Positions 48,906 to 57,712 of a stretch of 64,000 nucleotides of DNA are shown here, piece by piece; within the stretch, counting starts at the first letter, position 1, and each line of letters starts with the position of its first letter. The stretch lies in contig NZ_RFAR01000021.1 in assembly GCF_003693445.1 (NCBI RefSeq), forward strand, positions 28,195 through 92,194, written 5' to 3'. The notes under the pieces were generated by a model. The model had not been told where the DNA came from and made no database searches. It was given only the letters and a program-made list of their open reading frames with translations. A program made the translations under genes and the position numbers. This DNA is from Aquitalea palustris. Lineage in GTDB: Bacteria > Pseudomonadota > Gammaproteobacteria > Burkholderiales > Chromobacteriaceae.

Positions 48906-51179
48906 ATGCCAGCCCAGCCCACTTCCACCTCACAACCATCCAGCCTGCTGCACAAACACCTGAAGCTGCTGCGGGAAGCCGACCGCCGCCACAAATGGCT
49001 GCTGGCCGGCTTGTATTTGCTGCTCTGCGCCCTACTGGGCCTGTTGCTGGTGCACGAAGCCATGCAGCGTCAGCAACAGGCACTGGATAGCCTGACCAGC
49101 CAATTACAGGCCGATATCAACGCGCACATGCAACTGGCGCTGGCCTCGCTGGACCACGCCAGCACGCTGCAGCCACAGCAAGCAGCCGACCCCACCCCTG
49201 AGCTGCGCGATTTCGCTGGCCTCGCCACCGCCCGCCAGCCGTTTATCGACTATCTGGGCTGGCAGCCACGCATCCGCGCCGAGCAGCGTGCCCGCTTCGA
49301 ACAACAGCAAAGCCAGCAGCGCGGGCAGGTCTTTGCCATCCGCGACTACTGGCTCACTCGCAACACCGCGGGCCAGGACAGCGGCAACTACGTGCCGGCA
49401 CCACCGCGCCATGACTACCTGCCGCTGCTGATGCAAGAACCTTCGCCGCCGGCAGCGCTGCGTGCCATGCAAGGACTGGACCTGCTGCACGATCCGGCAG
49501 TTGGTCCGACTTTGCAGCAAGCTGTCAGCCAGGGCTCGGTGCAATTCAGTCCGCCCTTCCGCATCGGCCAGCACTGGCACCTGCTCTTGCTGCAGGCCCG
49601 CTACAGTACCCGTCCGCCCTCGCCCAACCCGCTGGTGCGCAGCGAGCAGTTGCAAGGCGTATTGCTGATCAGCCTGCAACTGGATGGCCTGCTGGCGGCT
49701 TCCACCGCAAAATACGACGGCTTGCAACTTAGCCTGCTCAGCCCCGATGGCAACGCTAGCCCATTGCTGGCCAGCGGCCCGGCTGCTGACGACAACCATC
49801 TGCTGCCACTGCAAAGCGCCCGGCTGCCAGCCGCGCTGCCTGTCGACGGCTACCGCCTGCAACTGGCACAGCCACTGGCATGGCAGCAACTATCCCTGCC
49901 CCTGCTGGCCGTGGGCCTGACCGCCAATACCTTGCTGTGCTACCTGTTATGGCTGCTGGCGGCCCAGCAGCAGCGCCAGCGCAATATCCGTCGCCGCGCC
50001 ATGGATCACCTGCACCGCGAACGCGAACATGCCAGCGTTACCCTGCAAGCCATTGCCGATGCGGTAGTCACCTTCGATACCGCCTTTCGCATCCAGTACC
50101 TCAATCCATCGGCAAGCATGCTGCTGGGACCAGGCCATCACAGCGTCATCGGCAAGAATGTGCGCCAGCTGCTGCGTCTGGGACAAGAATTTGCCCGTCC
50201 CGGCAGCAGCGACCCCTTCACCCAGGCCATGCAGATTCGTGACAGCGTCTACCTGCCGGACAGCAGCTATCTGACCCGCAGCTCGGGCGAAAAATTACTG
50301 GTGGAAGGCAGCGTGTCACCGGTATTCGACCAGCAAGCGCGGCTACTGGGTGCCGTGCTCACCCTGCGCGATACGGCCCCGCGCCGTCAGCACATGCTGG
50401 CCGCACTGGAAGCCAGCGAGCGCCGCCTGCGCCAGCACGAACAAGAGCTGGCGCGCGTGGCGCGCATCAATACCATGGGTGAAATGGCCTCCGGCATCGC
50501 CCATGAAATCAATCAGCCGCTGTCGGCCATTGTCAGCTACTGCCAGGCCAGCCTCAGCCTGCTGCAGGAAGAAGACCCCGACCTGCCGCTGGTGTGCCGC
50601 GCCATGCAGAACGCCGCCCACCAGGCACAGCGTGCCGGCCAGGTTATCCAGCGCCTGCGCGAATTCGTCAGCAAGCGCAATCAGCACCAGAGCCTGCTGG
50701 ACCCGAACCAGACCGTCAGCAATGCCCTCGCCTTGCTGGAATACGAGCTGCAAAGCCACGATATTCATCTGGAACAGTATTTTTCCGACAAGCTCTCTGC
50801 CGTTTATGCTGATAACATTCAGCTGGAGCAGGTGATTTTGAACATATTGCGCAACGCCATCGATGCCATGGAAAGCGTCCATCCCTGGGGCCGACTCATC
50901 ATCAGCACCGAGCAGGATGCGACACGAGTGCGTATCATGATCGCCGATAACGGCCCCGGCATAGCCGCAGCAGTGCAAGACCAGATATTCGACCCCTTCT
51001 TCAGCACCAAACCCAACGGAATGGGGCTGGGACTGGCCATCTGCCAGACGGCCATCGACAATATGGGAGGCCAGATCCTGGCCAGCAACCGCCCATCGGG
51101 CGGCGCGCAATTCGTGATCGACCTCCCGGCACTTACCACATTGACAGCACAGCCTGTAGCAGGAGAACAAGTTTCATGA
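48906..51179 (+). CDS. CHASE-PAS sensor histidine kinase
   Basis: This is a membrane sensor of 757 residues. TM1 is at about 31-50 (WLLAGLYLLLCALLGLLLVH). A periplasmic CHASE1-like domain follows (FIDYLGWQPRIRAEQRARFE at about 102-121). TM2 is at about 330-352. Next come a PAS domain (LQAIADAVVTFDTAFRIQYL), a coiled linker, the H-box with H533 (GIAHEINQPL), and an ATPase domain with N-box NILRNAIDAM and G-box GMGLGLAICQTAI. The HExNQPL H-box is of the FixL type. The end overlaps the response-regulator gene by ATGA. Signal unknown. Confidence 0.93.
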   Translation: MPAQPTSTSQPSSLLHKHLKLLREADRRHKWLLAGLYLLLCALLGLLLVHEAMQRQQQALDSLTSQLQADINAHMQLALASLDHASTLQPQQAADPTPELRDFAGLATARQPFIDYLGWQPRIRAEQRARFEQQQSQQRGQVFAIRDYWLTRNTAGQDSGNYVPAPPRHDYLPLLMQEPSPPAALRAMQGLDLLHDPAVGPTLQQAVSQGSVQFSPPFRIGQHWHLLLLQARYSTRPPSPNPLVRSEQLQGVLLISLQLDGLLAASTAKYDGLQLSLLSPDGNASPLLASGPAADDNHLLPLQSARLPAALPVDGYRLQLAQPLAWQQLSLPLLAVGLTANTLLCYLLWLLAAQQQRQRNIRRRAMDHLHREREHASVTLQAIADAVVTFDTAFRIQYLNPSASMLLGPGHHSVIGKNVRQLLRLGQEFARPGSSDPFTQAMQIRDSVYLPDSSYLTRSSGEKLLVEGSVSPVFDQQARLLGAVLTLRDTAPRRQHMLAALEASERRLRQHEQELARVARINTMGEMASGIAHEINQPLSAIVSYCQASLSLLQEEDPDLPLVCRAMQNAAHQAQRAGQVIQRLREFVSKRNQHQSLLDPNQTVSNALALLEYELQSHDIHLEQYFSDKLSAVYADNIQLEQVILNILRNAIDAMESVHPWGRLIISTEQDATRVRIMIADNGPGIAAAVQDQIFDPFFSTKPNGMGLGLAICQTAIDNMGGQILASNRPSGGAQFVIDLPALTTLTAQPVAGEQVS

Positions 51180-51844
51180 AGTACATGATGCCAACCGTTT
51201 TCATCGTGGATGACGATCCGGCCGTGCGCGACTCGCTGGCCTTGCTGATCATGGCCCAGGGCATGCGCACGGTGACTTTCGCCAGTGCCATGGAGTTTCT
51301 CGACAGCTATACCGAAGGCGAAATCGGCTGCATGGTGCTGGACATCCGCATGCCGCAGATTACCGGCCTGGCGCTGCAGGAAAAACTGGTGGAACGCGGC
51401 GTCACCATTCCCATCGTGTTCATTACCGGCCATGGCGACATCGAACAGTGCCGCCGGGCATTCCAGTCTGGTGCCATCGACTTCCTGACCAAGCCCATCG
51501 ACCAGAACCGCCTGATCGACAGCCTGCGCAAGGGCATTCGCATGAGCATTCACCAGCAGCAGCAGGAAGAAGAAACCCAGGAAGTCATGCAATTGCTGGA
51601 CCGCATCAGCGGCCGCGAGCGCGAAGTGCTGGAACTGGTAGCCGACGGCATGTCCAGCAAGGAAATCGCCCGCCAGCTGGACCTGTCGCCGCGCACCATC
51701 GAGGTACATCGCGCCAATCTGTTCAGCAAGCTGGGGGTGGATTCGCTGGCCGACCTCATTCGCTTCTACCTCAAGGCACTCGAAGCCACCGGCAAAAAAC
51801 GCAGCGACGAGTCTTTTTTGAACGAAACGACCGCAAGGCAGTAG
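51176..51844 (+). CDS. FixJ-type response regulator
   Basis: This is the DNA-binding partner of the upstream kinase, 222 residues. The receiver acidic triad is FIVDDDPAVRD and phosphoacceptor D56 (CMVLDIRMPQITG), with the threonine and lysine at VFITGHGD and FLTKPID. The C-terminal LuxR-type helix-turn-helix is RISGREREVLELVADGMSSK then QLDLSPRTIEVHRANLFSKL. Start overlaps the kinase stop, so production is coupled. Targets unknown. Confidence 0.95.
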   Translation: MKYMMPTVFIVDDDPAVRDSLALLIMAQGMRTVTFASAMEFLDSYTEGEIGCMVLDIRMPQITGLALQEKLVERGVTIPIVFITGHGDIEQCRRAFQSGAIDFLTKPIDQNRLIDSLRKGIRMSIHQQQQEEETQEVMQLLDRISGREREVLELVADGMSSKEIARQLDLSPRTIEVHRANLFSKLGVDSLADLIRFYLKALEATGKKRSDESFLNETTARQ

Positions 51845-51854
51845 AATCGCCCAC

Positions 51855-52730
51855 ATGGAACGACTGTTCAAACACGTCTGCCTGGTGGCACGACATAGCA
51901 AACCTCAAGTGGTGGAGTCGCTGCGCACGCTGGCCGACCACCTGGCCGCAGCCGGCATCACCGTGTTCGTCGACAAGGAAAGCGCCACGCCGGCCGAAGC
52001 CGGCCCGCACCTGCTGATCGAACGCAGCGACATGGGCAAGCTGGCTGATCTGGTCATCGTACTGGGCGGCGACGGCACCATGCTCTCCATCGCCCGCGTG
52101 CTGGCCCCCTACCGCGTACCGCTGGTGGGCATCAACCAGGGCCGACTTGGCTTCATGACCGACATCCCGCGCCATGAAATGCTGGAAGCCATCGACGCCA
52201 TCCTCGCCGGCCACTTTGTCCCGGAAAACCGCATCCTGCTGCAGGCCTCGCTCATCCGCGAAGATGCCGAAGTGGCCAATGCACTGGCTTTCAACGACAT
52301 CGTGTTCAGCCGTGGCGCGGTAGGCTCGATGATCGAATTCGAAGTCTTCATCGACAACCAGTTCGTCTACAGCCAACGCTCGGACGGGCTGATTGTTTCC
52401 ACGCCAACCGGCTCCACTGCCTATTCACTGGCTGCCGGCGGCCCCATCCTGCACCCTACGCTGCAGGCCATTGCCCTGGTGCCCATCTGCCCGCAATCGC
52501 TGAACAACCGGCCCATCGCCGTTAACGACTCCTGCGAAGTGGAATTCATGCTGACCCGCGGACTGGACGCCCGCGTGCACTTCGATGGCCAATCGCATTG
52601 CGACCTGATGGAAATGGACCGCGTGCTGATCCGCCGCTACCGCAACCCGCTGCGCATCCTGCATCCGGTGGGTTACAACTACTACGACATGCTGCGCCAC
52701 AAGCTTCACTGGGGCGAGCGACTGCTCTGA
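51855..52730 (+). CDS. nadK: NAD kinase
   Basis: It phosphorylates NAD+ to NADP+. It has 291 residues. The GGDG motif is at 71-74 (VILGGDGTMLSIARVLAPY); the NE/D and substrate regions are GINQGRLGFMTDI, LAFNDIVFSRG and STPTGSTAYSLAAGGPILHP. Order and length match bacterial NadK. Ten bases after the response-regulator gene and 12 before recN, the common nadK-recN arrangement of proteobacteria. Confidence 0.97.
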   Translation: MERLFKHVCLVARHSKPQVVESLRTLADHLAAAGITVFVDKESATPAEAGPHLLIERSDMGKLADLVIVLGGDGTMLSIARVLAPYRVPLVGINQGRLGFMTDIPRHEMLEAIDAILAGHFVPENRILLQASLIREDAEVANALAFNDIVFSRGAVGSMIEFEVFIDNQFVYSQRSDGLIVSTPTGSTAYSLAAGGPILHPTLQAIALVPICPQSLNNRPIAVNDSCEVEFMLTRGLDARVHFDGQSHCDLMEMDRVLIRRYRNPLRILHPVGYNYYDMLRHKLHWGERLL

Positions 52731-52742
52731 CACGCACACACC

Positions 52743-54413
52743 ATGCTGCTATCCCTACTGGTCAAAGATTTCGTCATCGTTGACAGCATCGCGCTGGACT
52801 TTGCCCCCGGCTTCACCGTACTCACCGGGGAAACCGGTGCCGGCAAATCCATCCTGCTGGATGCCCTCGGCCTGCTGCTGGGCGACCGCGCCGAAGGCTC
52901 ACTGGTGCGCGAAGGTGCCGAAAAGGCAGAAATCAGCGCCGAATTCGACAGCCGGCAACGGCCAGAGATCAAGGTCTGGCTGCAAGAAAACGCCCTGTCC
53001 GGCGACGACGACATCGTGCTCATCCGCCGCGTACTGGATAAATCCGGTCGCTCACGCAGCTTTATCAACGGCCAGCCGGCCACGCTGTCCCAGCTCAAAC
53101 AGTTGGGCGAGTTTCTGGTCGACATCCACGGCCAGCATGCGCACCAGTCGCTGGTAAAGAGCGAAGCCCAGCGCGAACTACTGGACGCCTATGCCGGCAG
53201 CAGCTCGCTGGCGCGCGAAGTGCACCAGGCCTGGCAGGAATGGCAAGCCGCGCGCAAGGCACGCAGCGATGCCGACAAGCTGTCACGTGAATCCGAAGTG
53301 GAACGCGAACGGCTCACCTGGCAGATCAACGAACTGACCGAACTCGGCCTGCAACAGGACGAATGGGCCGGCCTCAACCAGAGCCACTCGCGCCTGGCCA
53401 ATGCCGCCGAGCTGGTACAAAGCGCCCAGTACGCCGTGGACACCCTGTCCGAGATGGAGGGCAACTGCCTGTCCGTGCTCACCCAGGTACAAAGCCGACT
53501 GAGCAAGCTGGCCAACCTCGACCCGCGCCTGGCCGACACCCTGTCGCTGCTGGATTCGGTCGACGCCGAACTGCGCGAAGTGGTGTACAGCCTGCGCGAC
53601 TACGCCAGCGATATCGACGAAGACCCCGGCCAGCTGCAACAAGTGGAAAGCCGCATCGACAGCCTGATGAGCATGGCGCGCAAATACCGCGTACAGCCGC
53701 AGGAACTGCCGCTCAAGCTGGAAGACTGGCAAGCCCAGCTGGCCGCACTGGAAGCCTCCACCGACAGCGAAGCCCTGGCCCTGGCCGAAACTGCTAGCCT
53801 GTCGCGCTACCGCACCCTGGCCGAAGCCCTGTCCGGCAAACGTCGCCAGGCCGCCAGCGAACTGTCCGCCCGCATCAGCAAGGAAATGCAGCAACTGGCG
53901 ATGAGCAGCGCCCGCTTCGCCATCGAACTGGCCGCACTGGCCGAACCCGGTGCCCACGGCCTGGAATCCATCGAATACCTGGTGGCCGCCAATGCCGGCA
54001 CCAGCCTGCGTCCGCTGGCCAAGGTAGCCTCGGGCGGCGAACTGTCGCGCATCAGCCTGGCCATGCAAGTGGTGATCAGCCAAGTAGCCAGCGTGCCGAC
54101 GCTGATATTCGACGAAGTGGACGTGGGGATTGGCGGCCGCGTGGCGGAAGTCATCGGCCACATGCTCAAGCAGCTGGGCCAGCGCTATCAGGTACTGTGC
54201 ATCACCCACCTGCCGCAGGTGGCCTCCTGCGGCGAGCAGCACTGGCAGGTCAGCAAGCGCGAAGAGAAAAAGCGCGTGGTCAGCCGCATCACCCCGCTGG
54301 AGCACGAACAGCGCGTGCTGGAAATCGCCCGCATGCTGGGCGGCGCCGAACTCACCCAGACCACCCGCCAGCATGCCGCAGAAATGCTGGAAATGAACCG
54401 TGCAACCCCCTAG
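52743..54413 (+). CDS. recN: DNA repair protein RecN
   Basis: This SMC-like ATPase acts in double-strand break repair. It has 556 residues. Walker A at 29-36 (TVLTGETGAGKSILLDALGL), long central coiled coils, the ABC signature KVASGGELSRISLAMQVVIS and Walker B TLIFDEVDVGIGGRVAEVIG are all present. It begins MLLSLLVKDFVIVDSIALDF. Usually SOS-controlled; the 12-base gap to nadK leaves no room for a separate operator directly before it. Confidence 0.97.
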   Translation: MLLSLLVKDFVIVDSIALDFAPGFTVLTGETGAGKSILLDALGLLLGDRAEGSLVREGAEKAEISAEFDSRQRPEIKVWLQENALSGDDDIVLIRRVLDKSGRSRSFINGQPATLSQLKQLGEFLVDIHGQHAHQSLVKSEAQRELLDAYAGSSSLAREVHQAWQEWQAARKARSDADKLSRESEVERERLTWQINELTELGLQQDEWAGLNQSHSRLANAAELVQSAQYAVDTLSEMEGNCLSVLTQVQSRLSKLANLDPRLADTLSLLDSVDAELREVVYSLRDYASDIDEDPGQLQQVESRIDSLMSMARKYRVQPQELPLKLEDWQAQLAALEASTDSEALALAETASLSRYRTLAEALSGKRRQAASELSARISKEMQQLAMSSARFAIELAALAEPGAHGLESIEYLVAANAGTSLRPLAKVASGGELSRISLAMQVVISQVASVPTLIFDEVDVGIGGRVAEVIGHMLKQLGQRYQVLCITHLPQVASCGEQHWQVSKREEKKRVVSRITPLEHEQRVLEIARMLGGAELTQTTRQHAAEMLEMNRATP

Positions 54414-54486
54414 CCAAATGGGCTGAGTACGGTTATGATTGCGTCCTCTTTGCCAACGGCGCCAAGCGCCGATGACATGGACACTG

Positions 54487-54532
54487 CGGAGGTTTGGGTG
54501 AGTGGTTTAAACCAGCAGTCTTGAAAACTGTT
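54487..54532 (+). tRNA. 5'-half tRNA-Ser(UGA)-like fragment
   Basis: GGAGGTTTGGGTGAGTGG and the following D-arm and anticodon arm (CAGCAGT, loop CTTGAAA, ACTGTTG, seven pairs) resemble tRNA-Ser(UGA), but no T-arm or matching 3' acceptor strand follows. It is not a copy of the complete gene 90 bases downstream, as acceptor and stem bases differ. Probably a broken tRNA gene left by integration. Confidence 0.6.
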
Positions 54533-54577
54533 GAGTCGGCTCCAAAAGCCTTGCAGAATAAGGGTTTCAGAGAATCG

Positions 54578-54608
54578 TTTCCGCAACTTGCGGAAATCAT
54601 TTCCGCAA
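54578..54608. repeat. Triple TTTCCGCAA element beside the attachment site
   Basis: TTTCCGCAA (54578-54586), its complement TTGCGGAAA (54588-54596) and TTTCCGCAA again (54600-54608) give two overlapping perfect inverted repeats, with 1-base and 3-base spacers. It lies between the half tRNA and the complete tRNA. It resembles recombinase core or arm sites. Confidence 0.6.
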
Positions 54609-54622
54609 CCCGCCAAGTTTTA

Positions 54623-54713
54623 GGAAGTGTGGCCGAGTGGTTTAAGGCACTTGTCTTGAAAACAAGCGACGGCTAATACCCGTCCGTGAGTTCGAATCTC
54701 ACCACTTCCGCCA
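54623..54713 (+). tRNA. tRNA-Ser(UGA)
   Basis: The complete serine tRNA starts GGAAGTGTGGCCGAGTGG and ends CTCACCACTTCCGCCA, with CCA encoded. The anticodon arm is CTTGT, loop CTTGAAA (anticodon TGA), ACAAG. The long variable arm typical of serine tRNAs is present, as is the T-loop TTCGAAT. Its 3' end adjoins a phage integrase, so it is the likely attachment site. Confidence 0.95.
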
Positions 54714-54719
54714 ACATAG

Positions 54720-54747
54720 AAAACGGCCCCAATCGGGGCCGTTTTCT
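54720..54747. terminator. Bidirectional terminator between tRNA-Ser and integrase
   Basis: AAAACGGCCCC, loop AATC, GGGGCCGTTTT: an 11-bp symmetrical stem with T-runs on both sides. Confidence 0.85.
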
Positions 54748-54763
54748 TTTCCGCTACCGCCCC

Positions 54764-55846
54764 TCACTTGGTCGGCAGCACAGTCTCGCCGACGCGCTGA
54801 TAAACCGTTTTAGTGATCTGTTTATCGGTGTGGCCCAGCAACTTGCTGGCGTGGGCAAGGTCGGTCTCGCTCGCTGCCTTCGGCCTGATGTCGCGGAACT
54901 GGAACTCCCTGATCCGCTTTGCCAGTGCCATATCCCCCGCCTTCTCAGCTGCCTTTGCTGCGGTGTCTCTGGCATCATCAAAACGAGTACGCAGCGTCCA
55001 TTGGTTCAGCGCGGCCCCGGCCGGCGTGGCCACGATGCACATACTGGTCAACTTGGTATCGCGAGCGCGCGCCCGGATACGATCAATCAACTGGCCCAAC
55101 ATCGTGCGACCAGTGTCCGGATCGTCCAGCAGGATGCGCAGCTTCTTACCTGACGATTTTTGTGTCTTATTTGGCTTTACTTCCAGTGCACCGTCCCGGA
55201 TGTCGGAATAGCGCATTTTCAAAACGTCTGCGGGGCGCTGGCCGGTCAGGTAGTTCAAGTCCATGGCATCCCGCAATTCCACGCAGGCCGCACCGTAGAC
55301 CGCATCCCATACGGCAGCATCTGCATAGAAATCCCTCGGTGTTTCCTTGTTCTTGCGCACGCCCTTCACCGGGTTTTCGCGAGCGGTATACCCCCACTCC
55401 CTGGCCATGTTGAATACATGGGAGAACAGCGTAATTTCGCGATTGGCGCGCACCGGAGCGACAGCACCGCGCTTGTCGCGGTACTGGGCAATGAACTGCG
55501 GCGTGATGGCATCGATCGGAGCGCCGTCAAAGACTTTGCGCAACTTGCCGAGGCACCCCAAATTCTCCCGCTGAGTGGACACGGCCTTTGTTGGCAGAAT
55601 CTCACGCTCGTACCGGTCGAAGATGTAGCGCATCAGGCCGGTCTCCGGCGGCCGGTCTTGACACTCAAGCTCCGCCCACTTGCGCTTTGCTTCGTTCAGA
55701 TCGTGGCCAAGCGGAATCTCGATCCGACGCCCGGAAGCGTCGCGGCCATTGTAAAAATAGGACTCCCACACCTTGCCGCTCTTCATGGTGCGCACGCGGC
55801 GCAGCATCCTGGGCGGCAAATCACGGTGGGTCGACTTGGGTCGCAT
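54764..55846 (-). CDS. int: Phage tyrosine integrase
   Basis: This site-specific recombinase integrates the right-hand element at tRNA-Ser(UGA). It has 360 residues. A core-binding region (TQRENLGCLGKLRKVFDG) is followed by the catalytic domain: first Arg in NYLTGQRPADVLKMRYSDI, box II FRDIRPKAASE (Arg-x-x-Arg in place of His-x-x-Arg), LGHTDKQITK, then the nucleophile Tyr in TVYQRVGETVLPTK. It looks intact, unlike the ssrA stump. It ends facing the tRNA gene, with the excisionase-like gene 6 bases upstream. Confidence 0.93.
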   Translation of the reverse strand: MRPKSTHRDLPPRMLRRVRTMKSGKVWESYFYNGRDASGRRIEIPLGHDLNEAKRKWAELECQDRPPETGLMRYIFDRYEREILPTKAVSTQRENLGCLGKLRKVFDGAPIDAITPQFIAQYRDKRGAVAPVRANREITLFSHVFNMAREWGYTARENPVKGVRKNKETPRDFYADAAVWDAVYGAACVELRDAMDLNYLTGQRPADVLKMRYSDIRDGALEVKPNKTQKSSGKKLRILLDDPDTGRTMLGQLIDRIRARARDTKLTSMCIVATPAGAALNQWTLRTRFDDARDTAAKAAEKAGDMALAKRIREFQFRDIRPKAASETDLAHASKLLGHTDKQITKTVYQRVGETVLPTK

Positions 55847-55851
55847 AGGAC

Positions 55852-56088
55852 TTACCCCAGTGCAGTAAAGTCAGGCTGCCAGCTTTGTTGCACCCCACCA
55901 TTGCCAGCAGTGGGTTTCACCCCAGCCAGGCGCATGCGTGCATACCAGCGGCCAACAATGGGTCGCCCCGCCGCATTCACGACGTAGGCCCACCCGTTCT
56001 TATCAAGCCATTCGCGCTGACTTGCGATGTGCTTGTATCCCGTCACCTCGACCAGCTCATCGGCCGTAAGCAGTTCCGTTGTGCTCAT
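55852..56088 (-). CDS. Excisionase-like DUF4224 protein
   Basis: A 78-residue protein from ATG 56088 (MSTTELLTADELVEVTGYKH), with TAGGAG upstream. ELVEVTGYKHIASQREWLDK then GWAYVVNAAGRPIVGRWY is the DUF4224 pattern found beside phage integrases, with a helix-turn-helix-like start. A recombination directionality role is inferred from position and family. Confidence 0.82.
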   Translation of the reverse strand: MSTTELLTADELVEVTGYKHIASQREWLDKNGWAYVVNAAGRPIVGRWYARMRLAGVKPTAGNGGVQQSWQPDFTALG

Positions 56089-56096
56089 GTGTGCTC

Positions 56097-56474
56097 CTAC
56101 GGCGTCTTGATGCAGGGAGACAGGCAAGCCCCGGCGAGGGCATCCCCCACCCCATCAGGCTGCGGGGCGGCGGCGAGCATGGCGCGGTATGACGTTTTCA
56201 GAAGAGGATCAATTTCAATATCCTTCCTGAAATTCACATGGGCAGAGTCCAGCATTCCGCGCGTCGGCTCCTTCGGCACCAGCTTCCACCCCTCCGGCAC
56301 CGCCACCCGCTGCGGGGATGGCTGGGCGGCGAGGCAGGCTTCAAGCTCGACTTTGTCAGATTCATCACCGAAAAAACGCGCTACGGGAATCGGCATTCCA
56401 AAGGATTGGTCATCCTCCCGGCTGATGTAGCAAATTTCATCGCCGCGTAAAAAAAGCTTCCGTTGCTCAGTCAT
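56097..56474 (-). CDS. Hypothetical phage protein, 125 aa
   Basis: Reads MTEQRKLFLRGDEICYISRE, with a central PEGWKLVPKEPTRGMLDSAH segment and a C-terminal AAAPQPDGVGDALAG linker. The PEGWKLVPxEPT block recurs in many phage early proteins of unknown role. Its DNA shares a 26-base exact repeat with the gene at 56714-57712. The start overlaps the Lar-like gene stop by 4 bases. Confidence 0.75.
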   Translation of the reverse strand: MTEQRKLFLRGDEICYISREDDQSFGMPIPVARFFGDESDKVELEACLAAQPSPQRVAVPEGWKLVPKEPTRGMLDSAHVNFRKDIEIDPLLKTSYRAMLAAAPQPDGVGDALAGACLSPCIKTP

Positions 56475-56710
56475 GGTTGGTGCTCCATTGGTTGGTACGG
56501 CATGAGGGCGCTGTAACCTTCATCGTTCCATTGATCTACGACCTCCTGTAGCTGCGAAATCTGCACCCACGGCGTTCTGTATTCACAATCCTTGCAGCCG
56601 ACACGGTATGGACTGTCAGCTCCTTGCCCCTTGCGAAAATCCTTGCGCTCAACTCTTGCTTTACCGGCGCAGCGAGGGCAATACCGCAATCTGTATTTGA
56701 CGTCAGCCAT
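56471..56710 (-). CDS. Lar-like zinc-ribbon protein
   Basis: It has 79 residues with cysteine pairs YCPRCAGKARVERKD and VGCKDCEYRTPW, then a C-terminal VVDQWNDEGY. This Cys4 plus WN pattern matches Lar-family restriction alleviation proteins of phages, which reduce host type I restriction in the Rac prophage example. The match is short, so function is tentative. Adjacent genes overlap or lie 3 bases apart, implying one transcript. Confidence 0.6.
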   Translation of the reverse strand: MADVKYRLRYCPRCAGKARVERKDFRKGQGADSPYRVGCKDCEYRTPWVQISQLQEVVDQWNDEGYSALMPYQPMEHQP

Positions 56711-56713
56711 CCA

Positions 56714-57712
56714 TCACTCCTTCCCGGCTGCGGCGAGGGCGGCTTCCAAGCGAATTGCAGCGGTGCTGTAATTGGCAGAGCGCATATCCTCGCGGGCTTG
56801 TCTCAACAAATCCACCAGCTGATTGACCGGCGCGGGGCTGACGTGCTCGGTCAGCACGTAGTCAACAAATGGGCCGGAATCTGCAATGCCGTGGCTTCCG
56901 TCATAGCCATCATCTGGCACCGGTACTTGTTTGGTAGTGCCAAGCACTACACCCCAGTACACGTTTTCCACTTCATCCGGCCAGCCATCAGCTGCATCCT
57001 CACGGTAGCTATCGATGCTGTCTTGTGCTGCTTGCTTGGCTTCCGCTTTGGTGTTGTATGTTTCAAAACCGTTGTCAGGTTCGTATGCGAAGAATTTACA
57101 CGCCACCGCCTCGCCGTCCGGGGCGGGTTGCTGGGCCTCGTGCAGCGTCGGCAGCCCGCACTTAGGGCACGGATATTCACCATACTGGCCAATATCAATC
57201 TGCCCGCATTTCTTGCAAGCCTCCCCACTCCCAGCCGGGGCGTTACAGGCTTGGCAATTGGCAAGATTTTCCAGTGCAATAAAATTGGCGTCATCCATTT
57301 CTCCGCCATCCCCCACCCCATCAGGCTGCGGGACTGTGGGCCGATACTCAACGCACGCAGTGACGGTATCGAAGCCGTCCAACGGGCAGGTCTTGTTGTA
57401 TCGCTGGCAGGTCGGGCACAGATGGGCATCACCATCAGGTTGCAGGGCGGCAATCGAGCAAGCGTAAAGCTTGGTGCCGTAGTCAAGAGCACTGTGGTTT
57501 AGGATCTTCAGGCGACCTTGCTGGTCGATTTCTGCCACCACTACCATCGTCTTGTCGCAAGCAGCCTGAGCTGCGTCCCAACCGATTCGCATACTGTCCA
57601 CCCATAATGTCAAATAGTGACCATCTCGCTTGGCTAATACTTTGTCCATGTAGGCGTATCCATGCTCTTTAGCCACTTGCAGAACCGCTGCCTCAAACGC
57701 CTGATCTTTCAT
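56714..57712 (-). CDS. Composite hypothetical phage protein with Cys pairs
   Basis: It has 332 residues assembled from parts: an N-terminal helical segment, HLCPTCQRYNKTCPLDGFDT, an LPxPQPDGVGDGG-type linker, a two-pair zinc ribbon NCQACNAPAGSGEACKKCGQ, another ribbon YPCPKCGLPT, and an acidic C-terminal region (YEPDNGFETYNTKAEAKQAA). QPDG linkers recur in it and in the gene at 56097. Such mosaic proteins are common in phage early regions; function is unknown. It overlaps the helicase stop by 4 bases. Confidence 0.7.
   Translation of the reverse strand: MKDQAFEAAVLQVAKEHGYAYMDKVLAKRDGHYLTLWVDSMRIGWDAAQAACDKTMVVVAEIDQQGRLKILNHSALDYGTKLYACSIAALQPDGDAHLCPTCQRYNKTCPLDGFDTVTACVEYRPTVPQPDGVGDGGEMDDANFIALENLANCQACNAPAGSGEACKKCGQIDIGQYGEYPCPKCGLPTLHEAQQPAPDGEAVACKFFAYEPDNGFETYNTKAEAKQAAQDSIDSYREDAADGWPDEVENVYWGVVLGTTKQVPVPDDGYDGSHGIADSGPFVDYVLTEHVSPAPVNQLVDLLRQAREDMRSANYSTAAIRLEAALAAAGKE

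Noticed and set aside
53283..54374. 363-codon minus-strand frame inside recN
   Set aside because: Antisense shadow; RecN is complete and well conserved on the plus strand.
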